From positions 1 to 15,580 of the forward strand of contig JAIRXD010000026.1 in assembly GCA_031268545.1 (NCBI GenBank): a DNA stretch of 15,580 nt. Reading direction: 5' to 3'. The translations under genes and the position numbers were made by a program. The notes under the pieces are model-generated. The model saw only the letters and a list, made by a program, of their open reading frames with translations, had not been told where the DNA came from and ran no database searches. Every line of letters starts with the position of its first letter. Within the stretch, counting starts at the first letter, position 1. The stretch is from Puniceicoccales bacterium (GTDB lineage: Bacteria > Verrucomicrobiota > Verrucomicrobiia > Opitutales > LL51). Shown here in pieces: positions 7,186 through 14,664 of this stretch.

Positions 7186-9243
7186 TTTTTCTTTAAATAG
7201 ATCGCTATGTTTAACGCCACCCATGGCCAATTCTTCATTTCCACCACCTTTGATGTCGAATTTTTCTGATATTTTTTTAAGCACAATATTGGCTTTTATC
7301 CCATTGATTCTGGCTTTTTTAGAACAGGAAACCAAAACAATACCAGACCTATCAGGCATTTTTCCACAAAGCACAAGCCAAAAGCCATCGCATAATTTTT
7401 TGGATAACAGTAAGGCTAGGGACTTAATATCAGAAGAGCTCTCTATATCAATGATATCTAAAATAAATTTCAGATCACTTTTCATAGAATAATTACCGGC
7501 AAGGACATTGGCCATGGCCTCATTTTGGCTATTTTTCATCGCCTTCAGCTGCCTTTCCATAGAAGCATTTCGCTCAAATATTTTGATAAAATTTTCTGAA
7601 ACCATGTCGATGGAGCAGGATAATTTTTCTGAAATACTTCTCAAATCACTGGTAACTTTTTCCACAAACCTAAATGCTGTGAATCCAGAAATGGCTTCAA
7701 TTCTCCTAACACCGGCCGATATGGCACTCTCAGTCAAGATCTTAAAGAAACCTATCTCACCGGTACCTGTGACATGACAACCTCCACACAGCTCGCAGGA
7801 AACATCGCCAATGGTCACAACCCTTACGGTCTCACCATATTTTTCATCAAAAAACGCAATACAATTAACTGGTTTTTCTAGAAATGGCATAACTTCGCAT
7901 TTCACCACCAGATCTTCCAGTATACATCGATTTACAAGATACTCGATATCATGAAGTTGCCCATCCGACAGCGGAGAAAAATGATTAAAGTCAAATCTTA
8001 ATTTTTCATCATCTACCAAGGAACCAGCCTGTTTAACATGTTTTCCAACTATATCTCTCAGAGCGAAATGCAGCAGATGGGTCGCCGTATGATTCCGTTG
8101 GATGGCTTTTCTCCTATCGCTATCAACCACACACTCCACTTCATCACCGGATTTTAGGTTAATATTTTTTAGCAATTTATGCAGTACCAGCTCTGACTCA
8201 TCCCTAATACTATCTAAAATTTTTATAGATTTACCATTTATATACAAAACTCCTGTATCTCCAACCTCTCCTCCCATTTCAGCAAAAAATGGAGTTTTGT
8301 TTAAAACCACAAAGCAATTATCCTTATCTTCAATTGTATCAACGACTTCCGCGAAAAATTTTTCATTTTTATTCAATGAATAACCAAGGAATGGCGTAGA
8401 TTCCTTTGGACTTGATGCAACAGCTATCGATGTTTTTTTCTGAGCAGATCTGGCCCGTTGACGTTGCATATCCATCTCTCTCTCAGCAGCTTCCATATCT
8501 ACCACCAGTCCTTTTTCTTCGGCTATCAGTTTGGTCAAATCAATGGGAAAACCGTAGGTATCGTACAATAAAAAAATATCTTCACCGGAAATCACTCCAT
8601 TTTTATTATGACCACAAATACTATCCAATTCCTTAATACCACGATCTATGACTCGATCGAAAGCATACTCTTCAACTTTTAAAGCATCGGATATAATTGC
8701 TTTATTATCAATAAGTTGATTAAATACCGCTCCCATTTTCCCAACCACCACTTCACTTAATTTTGCAAAAAATCCACTGGGCAAACCCATCTTTTTGCCA
8801 AAAAGCACTGCTCGGCGAAGAATTCTTCTCAGCACATAATTCCTTCCTTCATTGCCAGGTAAAATTCCATCGGCGATGCCAAATGTCAGGGCCCGAGCAT
8901 GATCGGCAATGGCCCTGAAATAAAAATCGACTTTCTCAATGTCTGACATGCAAGACCTTGAACTAGAAACATTTCCAGTATATTTTAATCCCGATAGGCT
9001 CTCAAGCTCCGCGAATATATAGCTAAATAAACCACTGTTATAATTTGATGGCAATTTTAAAAAATTTCTGAAATTATCACTGCTGGCCATTATGCCAGCA
9101 ACTCGCTCAAATCCCATGCCTGTGTCCACATGTCTTTTGGAAAGCTTTTCAAAGGAACCATCGAGTTTGGCATTGTATTGAATGAATACCAAGTTCCAGA
9201 TCTCTAAGCATTTACTTGATCCAACATTGATAAGACAGCCCAT
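7162..9243 (-). CDS. alaS: Alanyl-tRNA synthetase, C-terminal 693 residues (frame broken)
   Basis: This is the larger part of AlaRS, which charges tRNA-Ala in the cytoplasm. It contains the end of the class II core ([19 protein letters not shown], then motif 3 [14 protein letters not shown]), the tRNA-recognition region and the editing domain. The editing zinc ligands are H385, H389 (HTATH), C486 and H490 (CGGCH, where most family members have CGGTH). A C-terminal DHHA1-like domain covers about 560-693. In the native frame it follows residue Gly193 of the upstream piece through Asp-Ser, giving 888 aa in total against 876 in E. coli. ATG 9243 has an SD-like AGGGG about six bases upstream, so independent initiation is conceivable. 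The piece alone lacks motifs 1 and 2. Its end overlaps hemW. Confidence 0.88.
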   Translation of the reverse strand: MGCLINVGSSKCLEIWNLVFIQYNAKLDGSFEKLSKRHVDTGMGFERVAGIMASSDNFRNFLKLPSNYNSGLFSYIFAELESLSGLKYTGNVSSSRSCMSDIEKVDFYFRAIADHARALTFGIADGILPGNEGRNYVLRRILRRAVLFGKKMGLPSGFFAKLSEVVVGKMGAVFNQLIDNKAIISDALKVEEYAFDRVIDRGIKELDSICGHNKNGVISGEDIFLLYDTYGFPIDLTKLIAEEKGLVVDMEAAEREMDMQRQRARSAQKKTSIAVASSPKESTPFLGYSLNKNEKFFAEVVDTIEDKDNCFVVLNKTPFFAEMGGEVGDTGVLYINGKSIKILDSIRDESELVLHKLLKNINLKSGDEVECVVDSDRRKAIQRNHTATHLLHFALRDIVGKHVKQAGSLVDDEKLRFDFNHFSPLSDGQLHDIEYLVNRCILEDLVVKCEVMPFLEKPVNCIAFFDEKYGETVRVVTIGDVSCELCGGCHVTGTGEIGFFKILTESAISAGVRRIEAISGFTAFRFVEKVTSDLRSISEKLSCSIDMVSENFIKIFERNASMERQLKAMKNSQNEAMANVLAGNYSMKSDLKFILDIIDIESSSDIKSLALLLSKKLCDGFWLVLCGKMPDRSGIVLVSCSKKARINGIKANIVLKKISEKFDIKGGGNEELAMGGVKHSDLFKEKLEALKNL

Positions 9244-9827
9244 GCTATCCCCTTTTCTGTCAGATCCATATGAATCTCAGAACAGGGACCGCAGGGACCG
9301 GTATCGCCCATCATCCAAAAATTATCTTTTCTGGAACATTTTTTTATATGTATTTCTGGATCAAGATGTTCTGAAGTAAACAAATCCGACCACATCTGGA
9401 AAGATTCCTCGTCAAATTCTGCCGGTTCACAATTACCTGGCTGATAAACCGTGGCATAGAGTCTATCTTTGGGGAATTTCCAAACCTTTGTCAAAAGCTC
9501 CCAGGCAAACCCTATGGCCTCCTTTTTAAAGTAATCGCCAAAGGACCAGTTACCGAGCATCTCAAAAAAAGTATGATGGTAGGTATCGAACCCAACATCG
9601 TCCAGATCATTATGTTTTCCACCGGCCCGGATGCAGGTCTGAACATTCGCAATTCTTCTATCCACCGGTTCGCGACTTCCTAAAAAGTATGGTACAAACT
9701 GGTTCATGCCAGCATTCGTAAATAGCAAATTTGGTGATTCAGGCAGTAACGATGCCGATGGCAAAATTTTATGGCCACGGTTTGAAAAAAAATCAATAAA
9801 ACCACTGCGTATTTCTTCTGAATTCAT
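9204..9827 (-). CDS. alaS: Alanyl-tRNA synthetase, N-terminal piece (frame broken)
   Basis: This is the first 193 residues of AlaRS plus 14 out-of-frame residues before a stop. It has [17 protein letters not shown], motif 2 region [37 protein letters not shown] (about 65-101, key residues R67, H84-H85 and the GNWSFGDYF turn) and [13 protein letters not shown]. The frame is lost at GAA AAG GGG ATA (G4 at 9249-9252). One more G, or a -1 slip on A AAG GGG (9255-9249), restores [13 protein letters not shown]. The break lies between motifs 2 and 3 of the catalytic core. It starts 5 bp after fabV, apparently as the last gene of the waaA-to-alaS run, with no Shine-Dalgarno. As alaS is essential, I infer either an error, a second copy elsewhere, or recoding. 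Confidence 0.88.
   Translation of the reverse strand: MNSEEIRSGFIDFFSNRGHKILPSASLLPESPNLLFTNAGMNQFVPYFLGSREPVDRRIANVQTCIRAGGKHNDLDDVGFDTYHHTFFEMLGNWSFGDYFKKEAIGFAWELLTKVWKFPKDRLYATVYQPGNCEPAEFDEESFQMWSDLFTSEHLDPEIHIKKCSRKDNFWMMGDTGPCGPCSEIHMDLTEKGIAWAVLSMLDQVNA
9241..9256 (-). promoter_or_regulatory. Frame junction in alaS: A AAG GGG heptamer then SD-like ATG
   Basis: On the minus strand the bases read AAAAGGGGATAGCATG. In the zero frame, A AAG GGG (9255-9249) fits the X XXY YYZ form of a -1 slippery site. A -1 slip there continues as GAT AGC ATG in the correct AlaRS frame. The same AGGGG also sits at Shine-Dalgarno distance before ATG 9243, the first codon of the downstream ORF, which overlaps the upstream ORF by 40 bases. 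I could not see a clear downstream stimulatory hairpin. The simpler alternative is one missing G. Confidence 0.35.
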
Positions 9828-9832
9828 TTTGA

Positions 9833-10990
9833 TCAGGAATTATAATTAACTCCATCAATGCAAAACCCAAACAATTTTAAAAATTCCTCGCGATAGCCGG
9901 AAAAATTCGATAGTTCATCAATGGTTTCGGTGGTTATTTTCGAAAATATATCCATGACCGTGGACTGCACATCGGCCCTCATTTCCAGATCATCGAGCCT
10001 TATTCTTCCCTGGTCATCTAGCTGTAACTCATTGACATTATATAACTTAGATGAAAATAACCTATACATTTGCTCCAGGCAACCTTCCCATAGATTTTTC
10101 TCTTTCATGACCTTCATCAATATGGAAATGTATAAAGGAACCACCGGAATTGCAGCACTGGCCTGGGTTACAACCGCTTTATTGACAGAAACATAAGCCC
10201 TACCGCCAAGTTTTGCCAACACTATGCTCAACTGCTTTCTCGTTTCATCCAGATGTTCCTTGGCCCTACCTATGGTTCCTTTGGCGTAGATTGGCCAGGT
10301 CATCTCCGGCCCTATATAGGAGTAGGCGATGGTCTTCACTCCATCAGCTAACACCTTGGCGGACAACAGGACATTTATCCATCTAGCCCAGTCTTCTCCG
10401 CCCATGACCTTCACCGTATCGAAGATTTCTTTATCATCGGCCGGCTCTAGCTCTATTTCGCAAATCTTAGCCTTATCGGTATTGATTGTTTTGCTGGAAA
10501 AGCGCTCGCCTATCGGCTTCAACACTGATTTATAAATCTCTCCGGTCACCGGATCGACCCTCTTCGATGAAGCCAAACTATAGATAACACAATCCACCTG
10601 GCCGACTCTTTTCCTGATGAGATCGATGGTGGCAGTTTTTATTTCATCGGAAAATGCATCGCCATTAATGCTTTCAGAGATTAAACCAAGAGCTGTGGAA
10701 ATTTTATCCAGAGCCTGGGCATTGTAAAATCCTGGTGATCCAAACTTCCCTTCTCCCTCCGGTCTTTCAAAAAACACACCGATGCTATTGGCATTGCAAC
10801 AAGCGCTGGCAACCATTTTACTAGCTAACCCATAGCCGGTGGATGCCCCAATTACAAGCACATTCCTAGGTCCATCGGAAATCACTGGTCTGTTCTTTAA
10901 ATATGCAATCTGTTCTTTCACACTAACTTCGCAACCGACTGGATGGGTAGTTGTGCATACAAATCCACGCACTTTTGGTTGAATAATCAT
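9833..10990 (-). CDS. fabV: Trans-2-enoyl-ACP/CoA reductase, FabV type
   Basis: From ATG 10990 this is 385 residues beginning [20 protein letters not shown], the standard FabV start. GTG 11002 would add four residues. FabV reduces enoyl-ACP (or enoyl-CoA in the TER branch) with NADH. The cofactor site [14 protein letters not shown] is at 45-58. The catalytic Y-x8-K is Tyr235/Lys244 in [13 protein letters not shown], the same spacing and almost the same numbers as characterised members. Length is typical (about 400). The gene lies between heptose kinase (45 bp upstream) and alaS (5 bp downstream) on the same strand. It has no recognisable Shine-Dalgarno. FabI is also encoded in this window. 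FabV is known for insensitivity to triclosan; which of the two carries the main flux here cannot be told. Confidence 0.93.
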   Translation of the reverse strand: MIIQPKVRGFVCTTTHPVGCEVSVKEQIAYLKNRPVISDGPRNVLVIGASTGYGLASKMVASACCNANSIGVFFERPEGEGKFGSPGFYNAQALDKISTALGLISESINGDAFSDEIKTATIDLIRKRVGQVDCVIYSLASSKRVDPVTGEIYKSVLKPIGERFSSKTINTDKAKICEIELEPADDKEIFDTVKVMGGEDWARWINVLLSAKVLADGVKTIAYSYIGPEMTWPIYAKGTIGRAKEHLDETRKQLSIVLAKLGGRAYVSVNKAVVTQASAAIPVVPLYISILMKVMKEKNLWEGCLEQMYRLFSSKLYNVNELQLDDQGRIRLDDLEMRADVQSTVMDIFSKITTETIDELSNFSGYREEFLKLFGFCIDGVNYNS

Positions 10991-11035
10991 AACTGCTATC
11001 ACAACTAAAAAGTTTTTGAAATCAATACGACAAAA

Positions 11036-12007
11036 TTATCCATGATAGTTCAAAATTTCAGCAACAGTGGGCTGGGTCGTGCCGAGTTTTTTTACCACTA
11101 TTCCTGCTGCAGTATTCGCAAAATGAGCAGCCTTCCTCAAATCGGAACCGGCTACCAAGGCCGCGGTCAGACAGGCAATCGATGTATCTCCAGCCCCGGA
11201 TACATCGAATACCTCACTGGCGTAGGTAGGAATGTTATCTATTACATCTCCATTATGACACAACAACATACCGTCAGCACCCAGGGTTATAACAAGATTT
11301 TTTGGTGAAAATTTTTTAAAAATATTTTTACACACAACTTCGGAATCAAAATCATCGATCTGGGCCTCTTCGTCCATGCCGGCCAACTTCATCGATTCTT
11401 CTTTATTTGGGGTCATCAGATCCATATTTTTATAGGCAATGCGATTCTTTGGCTTGGGATCCATCGCCACAAATATCCCGGCCCCATGGGCCACATTTTC
11501 CACATGCTGTACAAGTTCCGAAGAAATAACACCCTTCGCATAGTCGGATATCAACACCGCATCGTTACTCTCCACTTTCACCTTAATAAAATCCTTAACA
11601 TCTTCCAGGGTAAAGGCATAAAAATTCTTCTCCTGTTCCACATCCAATCTACATAGCTGCTGATGCCGAACCAAAACCCTGGTCTTTAGTATGGTTGACA
11701 CAGATTTTCTGATACAAAAATCTTGATCAATTTTAATTCCCGACGAGTGTAAAATACTTTCTAATTTATCTCCATAGCCATCGTCTCCGATGATACCGCA
11801 TACCTCCACATCTACACCTAACGCTTTCAGATTCAATGCCACATTGGCTGCTGCACCGAGCATATATTTTTCACTCTGTACACTCACCACCGGCACCGGT
11901 GCCTCGGGCGAAATCCTAAAAACGTCACCAAAAATATATCGATCCAACATGATGTCTCCAAGCACAAAGATTTTGAGCCGGGAAATGTTAGTTAACAGCT
12001 TATCCAT
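11036..12007 (-). CDS. hldA: D-glycero-beta-D-manno-heptose-7-phosphate kinase (HldE1/RfaE1)
   Basis: This 323-residue PfkB-family (ribokinase-like) kinase phosphorylates heptose-7-phosphate at C1, a step toward ADP-heptose for the LPS inner core. It shows FVLGDIMLDRYIFGDV (14-29), the substrate-binding GAAANVALNL (51-60), MDPKPKN and TPNKEE, and the PfkB signature DVSGAGDT (268-275) with Asp274 as catalytic base. It corresponds only to the kinase half of bifunctional E. coli HldE. The adenylyltransferase half is absent, so a separate HldC-type protein is expected elsewhere. It sits 15 bp after the DegT aminotransferase and in the same run as waaA, which supports an LPS role. A sugar kinase of another specificity is possible but less likely. 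No clear Shine-Dalgarno is visible. Confidence 0.88.
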   Translation of the reverse strand: MDKLLTNISRLKIFVLGDIMLDRYIFGDVFRISPEAPVPVVSVQSEKYMLGAAANVALNLKALGVDVEVCGIIGDDGYGDKLESILHSSGIKIDQDFCIRKSVSTILKTRVLVRHQQLCRLDVEQEKNFYAFTLEDVKDFIKVKVESNDAVLISDYAKGVISSELVQHVENVAHGAGIFVAMDPKPKNRIAYKNMDLMTPNKEESMKLAGMDEEAQIDDFDSEVVCKNIFKKFSPKNLVITLGADGMLLCHNGDVIDNIPTYASEVFDVSGAGDTSIACLTAALVAGSDLRKAAHFANTAAGIVVKKLGTTQPTVAEILNYHG

Positions 12008-12022
12008 AAATAAATTATAAAA

Positions 12023-13162
12023 CTACAGTCTTTTTAAAAACTTCGCTATGGAATCAATAACATAATCCATTTGACCAGAGGATAATTCCGGAAACATCGG
12101 GATACTAAGTGCCTCTAACGCAAGTTGTTTTGCCACAGTTATATTTTCCTTACCCTTGGAATTATTGATGAAACATTTCTGGTCCGACAATGGAATCGGA
12201 TAGTATATCTGGCAGCCAATATTCTTTTCGTCCAAAAATCGTTTCAATTCATCTCTTTTGCCGGATTTTAGACGCAATGTATACTGATTAAATGTGTGAA
12301 AATTTCTCTGTTTTTCCACCGGTAAAATAATGGCACAGGATTCGTCAAAACCAACGCCATCGATCTTTGACATAGCATCGGAATAATATGCAGCATTACT
12401 TCTTCGCCGTTCTATATAGTCAGCCATATGTGACATTTTAGTATTCAACATGGCAGCCTGCAACGCATCGATCCTAAAATTTCCCCCGAGATAGTCATGA
12501 TGGTACTGCTTCGACATACCATGCATACGCAGTATCCTGGCTTTAGTCGCAAGTTCATCATCATTAGTTACAAGCATCCCGGCGTCACCAAATCCCCCAA
12601 GATTTTTACTAGGGAAAAAACTATAGCAACCAAAGGTGCCAAATCCTCCAACCTGCTGACCATCGAATCTAGCACCGGCAGCCTGGGCACAGTCTTCGAT
12701 AATGTGAATATTTTTTTTGCGACAAATATTTAAAATATTATCCATGGCAGCGGCTTGACCAAATAAATGTACCGGAATGATTATCTTTGTTCGCTCAGAA
12801 ATTAAATCTTCGATTCTAGCCGTATCGATGTTGAAATCATCGGCAGAAGTATCGCACCAAACCGCTGTGGCCCCTAGCCTACTTATGCAGCTGGCAGTGG
12901 CAAAAAAGCTATAGGCCGGACTTATAACTTCGTCGCCTGGGCCGATTTCTAGTACCATCAATGCCAGCAATAATGCGTCGGTACCCGAAGATACACCAAT
13001 TCCATGCTTAGCACCAATCAAAGCAGCAAAATTTCTCTCAAAGGCTTCGACCTCAGGCCCAAGGATAAACTGTCCCGAACAAAAAATTCTATCAAAGCCA
13101 TCTTTTAAATCATCATAAATCTCTGAGTTCTGCTGCTTTATATCTAACAATGGTACTTGCAT
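12023..13162 (-). CDS. DegT/DnrJ/EryC1 family sugar aminotransferase
   Basis: This 379-residue PLP enzyme belongs to the sugar aminotransferase family that converts nucleotide-linked keto-sugars to amino-sugars for surface polysaccharides. Seen are VSSGTDALLLAL (58-69), which binds the cofactor phosphate, IIEDCAQA with Asp157 near the PLP ring nitrogen, and Lys186 in SFFPSKNLGGFGDAG, the Schiff-base lysine. The C-terminal FNQYTLRL and IYYPIPL segments are typical of the family. The nucleotide sugar cannot be read from the sequence; UDP-linked hexuluronate or perosamine-type substrates are candidates. It lies between waaA (50 bp) and the heptose kinase (15 bp), suggesting a place in LPS or glycan decoration. 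The start ATG 13162 gives the usual MQVPLLD opening. No Shine-Dalgarno is seen. Confidence 0.9.
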   Translation of the reverse strand: MQVPLLDIKQQNSEIYDDLKDGFDRIFCSGQFILGPEVEAFERNFAALIGAKHGIGVSSGTDALLLALMVLEIGPGDEVISPAYSFFATASCISRLGATAVWCDTSADDFNIDTARIEDLISERTKIIIPVHLFGQAAAMDNILNICRKKNIHIIEDCAQAAGARFDGQQVGGFGTFGCYSFFPSKNLGGFGDAGMLVTNDDELATKARILRMHGMSKQYHHDYLGGNFRIDALQAAMLNTKMSHMADYIERRRSNAAYYSDAMSKIDGVGFDESCAIILPVEKQRNFHTFNQYTLRLKSGKRDELKRFLDEKNIGCQIYYPIPLSDQKCFINNSKGKENITVAKQLALEALSIPMFPELSSGQMDYVIDSIAKFLKRL

Positions 13163-13212
13163 AAGTCATTCACTGCTAATAAAAAAAATAAATGCAAATG
13201 TTTCTATCATGG

Positions 13213-14475
13213 CTAGGAAATATAGCTATCGATATATAAATAGGTGAACATTGTCGCACCAGAATTCTTTTTATGCCAAGATTTTAAACGACAAGATAGC
13301 TCTTTCCTTCTATATTCATCTTCTACCAAATCGATTATTTCTTCCCTGGCAGAATCAAAATCCGAAACCCGAATACTGGCCTGTTCCTTTTCCAGCGATG
13401 AACACAGTTGTGAAAAGTTATTCATGTGATTCCCATAGACCATCGCCAGACCAAAAGCCGCTGCATCGATGGGAGATTGCCCCCCCATATTATTGCCTAG
13501 ACTCTTACCTATGAATGCGATATCAGCCAATTGGGTTAATATGGCTAACTCTCCGGTAGTATCAAGTAGACATACATCAACCGGGTCCTTTGCTAACCCC
13601 AGTGATCTTTGATGCCAACTTAAACCACTTTTTTCAAGCATATGAATGATTTCTTTTCGTCGTTCAGCATGCCTTGGGGCCAATAATAAACCCACTCGAT
13701 GACCTAGGGCTTTCATTTTCAGAATGCCATCTATCAACATCTCCTCTTCTCCTGGCCAGGTGGACGATCCCAAAATTATTAGGCGATCACCAGTTAAGCC
13801 AAGGGTTTTCAAAAGACTGATCCTATCATCCTTTGTCAGTTCCTGAATGGCCAGATCGAATTTCATATTGCCTGAAACCACAACATTTTTTGCACCAAAC
13901 TCTAAAAATACCGAAGCATATTCATCCGATATAGCAACTATATGTGTAGGCAAAGAAAATATAAATTTGGTGATTTTGGGAAATTTTCTGTATCTATTCA
14001 TAGACTTTTCCGAAACCCTCGTATTGATAAAAAACAACGAAATGTTTCGAATTTTTGCCTGATACATATGTTCTGGCCAGGCTTCGCCATCAACCATCAA
14101 CGCCACATCAGGGTCTATATTTTTCCAGGCACTGCGGCTACAGAAATAAAAATCCAATGGAAATAATCCACATAACACAGCTGAATTGGAATATTTTTTT
14201 AATATTAGATCATAGGCTGTACTTGTGGTTGTGGTAATAGCTACCTCATATTTTTGAAGTAAAAGTTTCATGAGTCCATCGATGGAGTTGACCTCTCCGA
14301 CACTGACAGCCTGGATCCATATTCTCTTTTTCGCTTTCTTTGGCAACTTTTTGAAAATTCCAAAGCGATTGCTAAAGTCCTTAGAATAACCACCGCGCCT
14401 CTTGATTTTTAGCAAATATTTTGGCAGCATCAATAACGCCACCGGTAAAAATAGCAGACGATAAAGCCATATCAT
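13213..14475 (-). CDS. waaA: 3-deoxy-D-manno-octulosonic acid (Kdo) transferase
   Basis: This 420-residue GT30 glycosyltransferase adds Kdo from CMP-Kdo to lipid A precursor at the cytoplasmic face of the inner membrane. An N-terminal hydrophobic segment (about 1-24) is the membrane anchor. NRFGIF, then WIQAVSVGE with catalytic Glu61, DGEAWPEHMY, INTRVSEKS and GNMKFD follow in the usual order. The donor-binding half has LGSSTWPGEEE, APRHAERR and AFIGKSLGNNMGGQSPIDAAAFG. Length is typical for WaaA (about 420). A C7 run at about 13480-13486 encodes the GG of NMGGQSP and is in frame. It is the first gene after a 189-bp gap, with degT, the heptose kinase, fabV and alaS downstream on the same strand, so a promoter for the run probably lies before it. 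Mono- or bifunctionality cannot be judged. Confidence 0.93.
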   Translation of the reverse strand: MIWLYRLLFLPVALLMLPKYLLKIKRRGGYSKDFSNRFGIFKKLPKKAKKRIWIQAVSVGEVNSIDGLMKLLLQKYEVAITTTTSTAYDLILKKYSNSAVLCGLFPLDFYFCSRSAWKNIDPDVALMVDGEAWPEHMYQAKIRNISLFFINTRVSEKSMNRYRKFPKITKFIFSLPTHIVAISDEYASVFLEFGAKNVVVSGNMKFDLAIQELTKDDRISLLKTLGLTGDRLIILGSSTWPGEEEMLIDGILKMKALGHRVGLLLAPRHAERRKEIIHMLEKSGLSWHQRSLGLAKDPVDVCLLDTTGELAILTQLADIAFIGKSLGNNMGGQSPIDAAAFGLAMVYGNHMNNFSQLCSSLEKEQASIRVSDFDSAREEIIDLVEDEYRRKELSCRLKSWHKKNSGATMFTYLYIDSYIS

Positions 14476-14664
14476 ACTAAACCATCAGATAAACAAGAAT
14501 CACGGATTTACAAGCATTGATGCCTGGATAAATCAGGCTGCCTTGGTTGGCTTCTGGATATTTTTTACGAATAACCAAAAGCCACATTCATGGACCACAA
14601 AGAGGATCCTTTTTATTTTTTACTATGAAAATTCAGAGCAATTTTTCTACCAATTTGATTACTT
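14476..14664. other. 189-bp intergenic region upstream of waaA
   Basis: This is the longest non-coding stretch in the window, between the lipase-like gene end and the waaA start, both minus. It holds a small inverted repeat, GCCTG/CAGGC with a 7-nt loop (14522-14538), and an AGGATCCT palindrome (14603-14610). Neither has the stem length plus T-run of a clear intrinsic terminator in the minus direction. A promoter for the waaA-alaS run is expected here by position. A TTGTAA with TATCTG at 16-bp spacing close to the waaA ATG is only a weak candidate. No tRNA or small ORF with support was seen. Confidence 0.4.

Noticed and set aside
13478..13488. C7 run in waaA as a further frameshift site
   Set aside because: The run is in frame and encodes the conserved GG of NMGGQSP, so no lesion is present.
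14522..14538. GCCTG/CAGGC hairpin as an intrinsic terminator
   Set aside because: The stem is only 5 bp and no T-run follows in the direction of the lipase-like gene.
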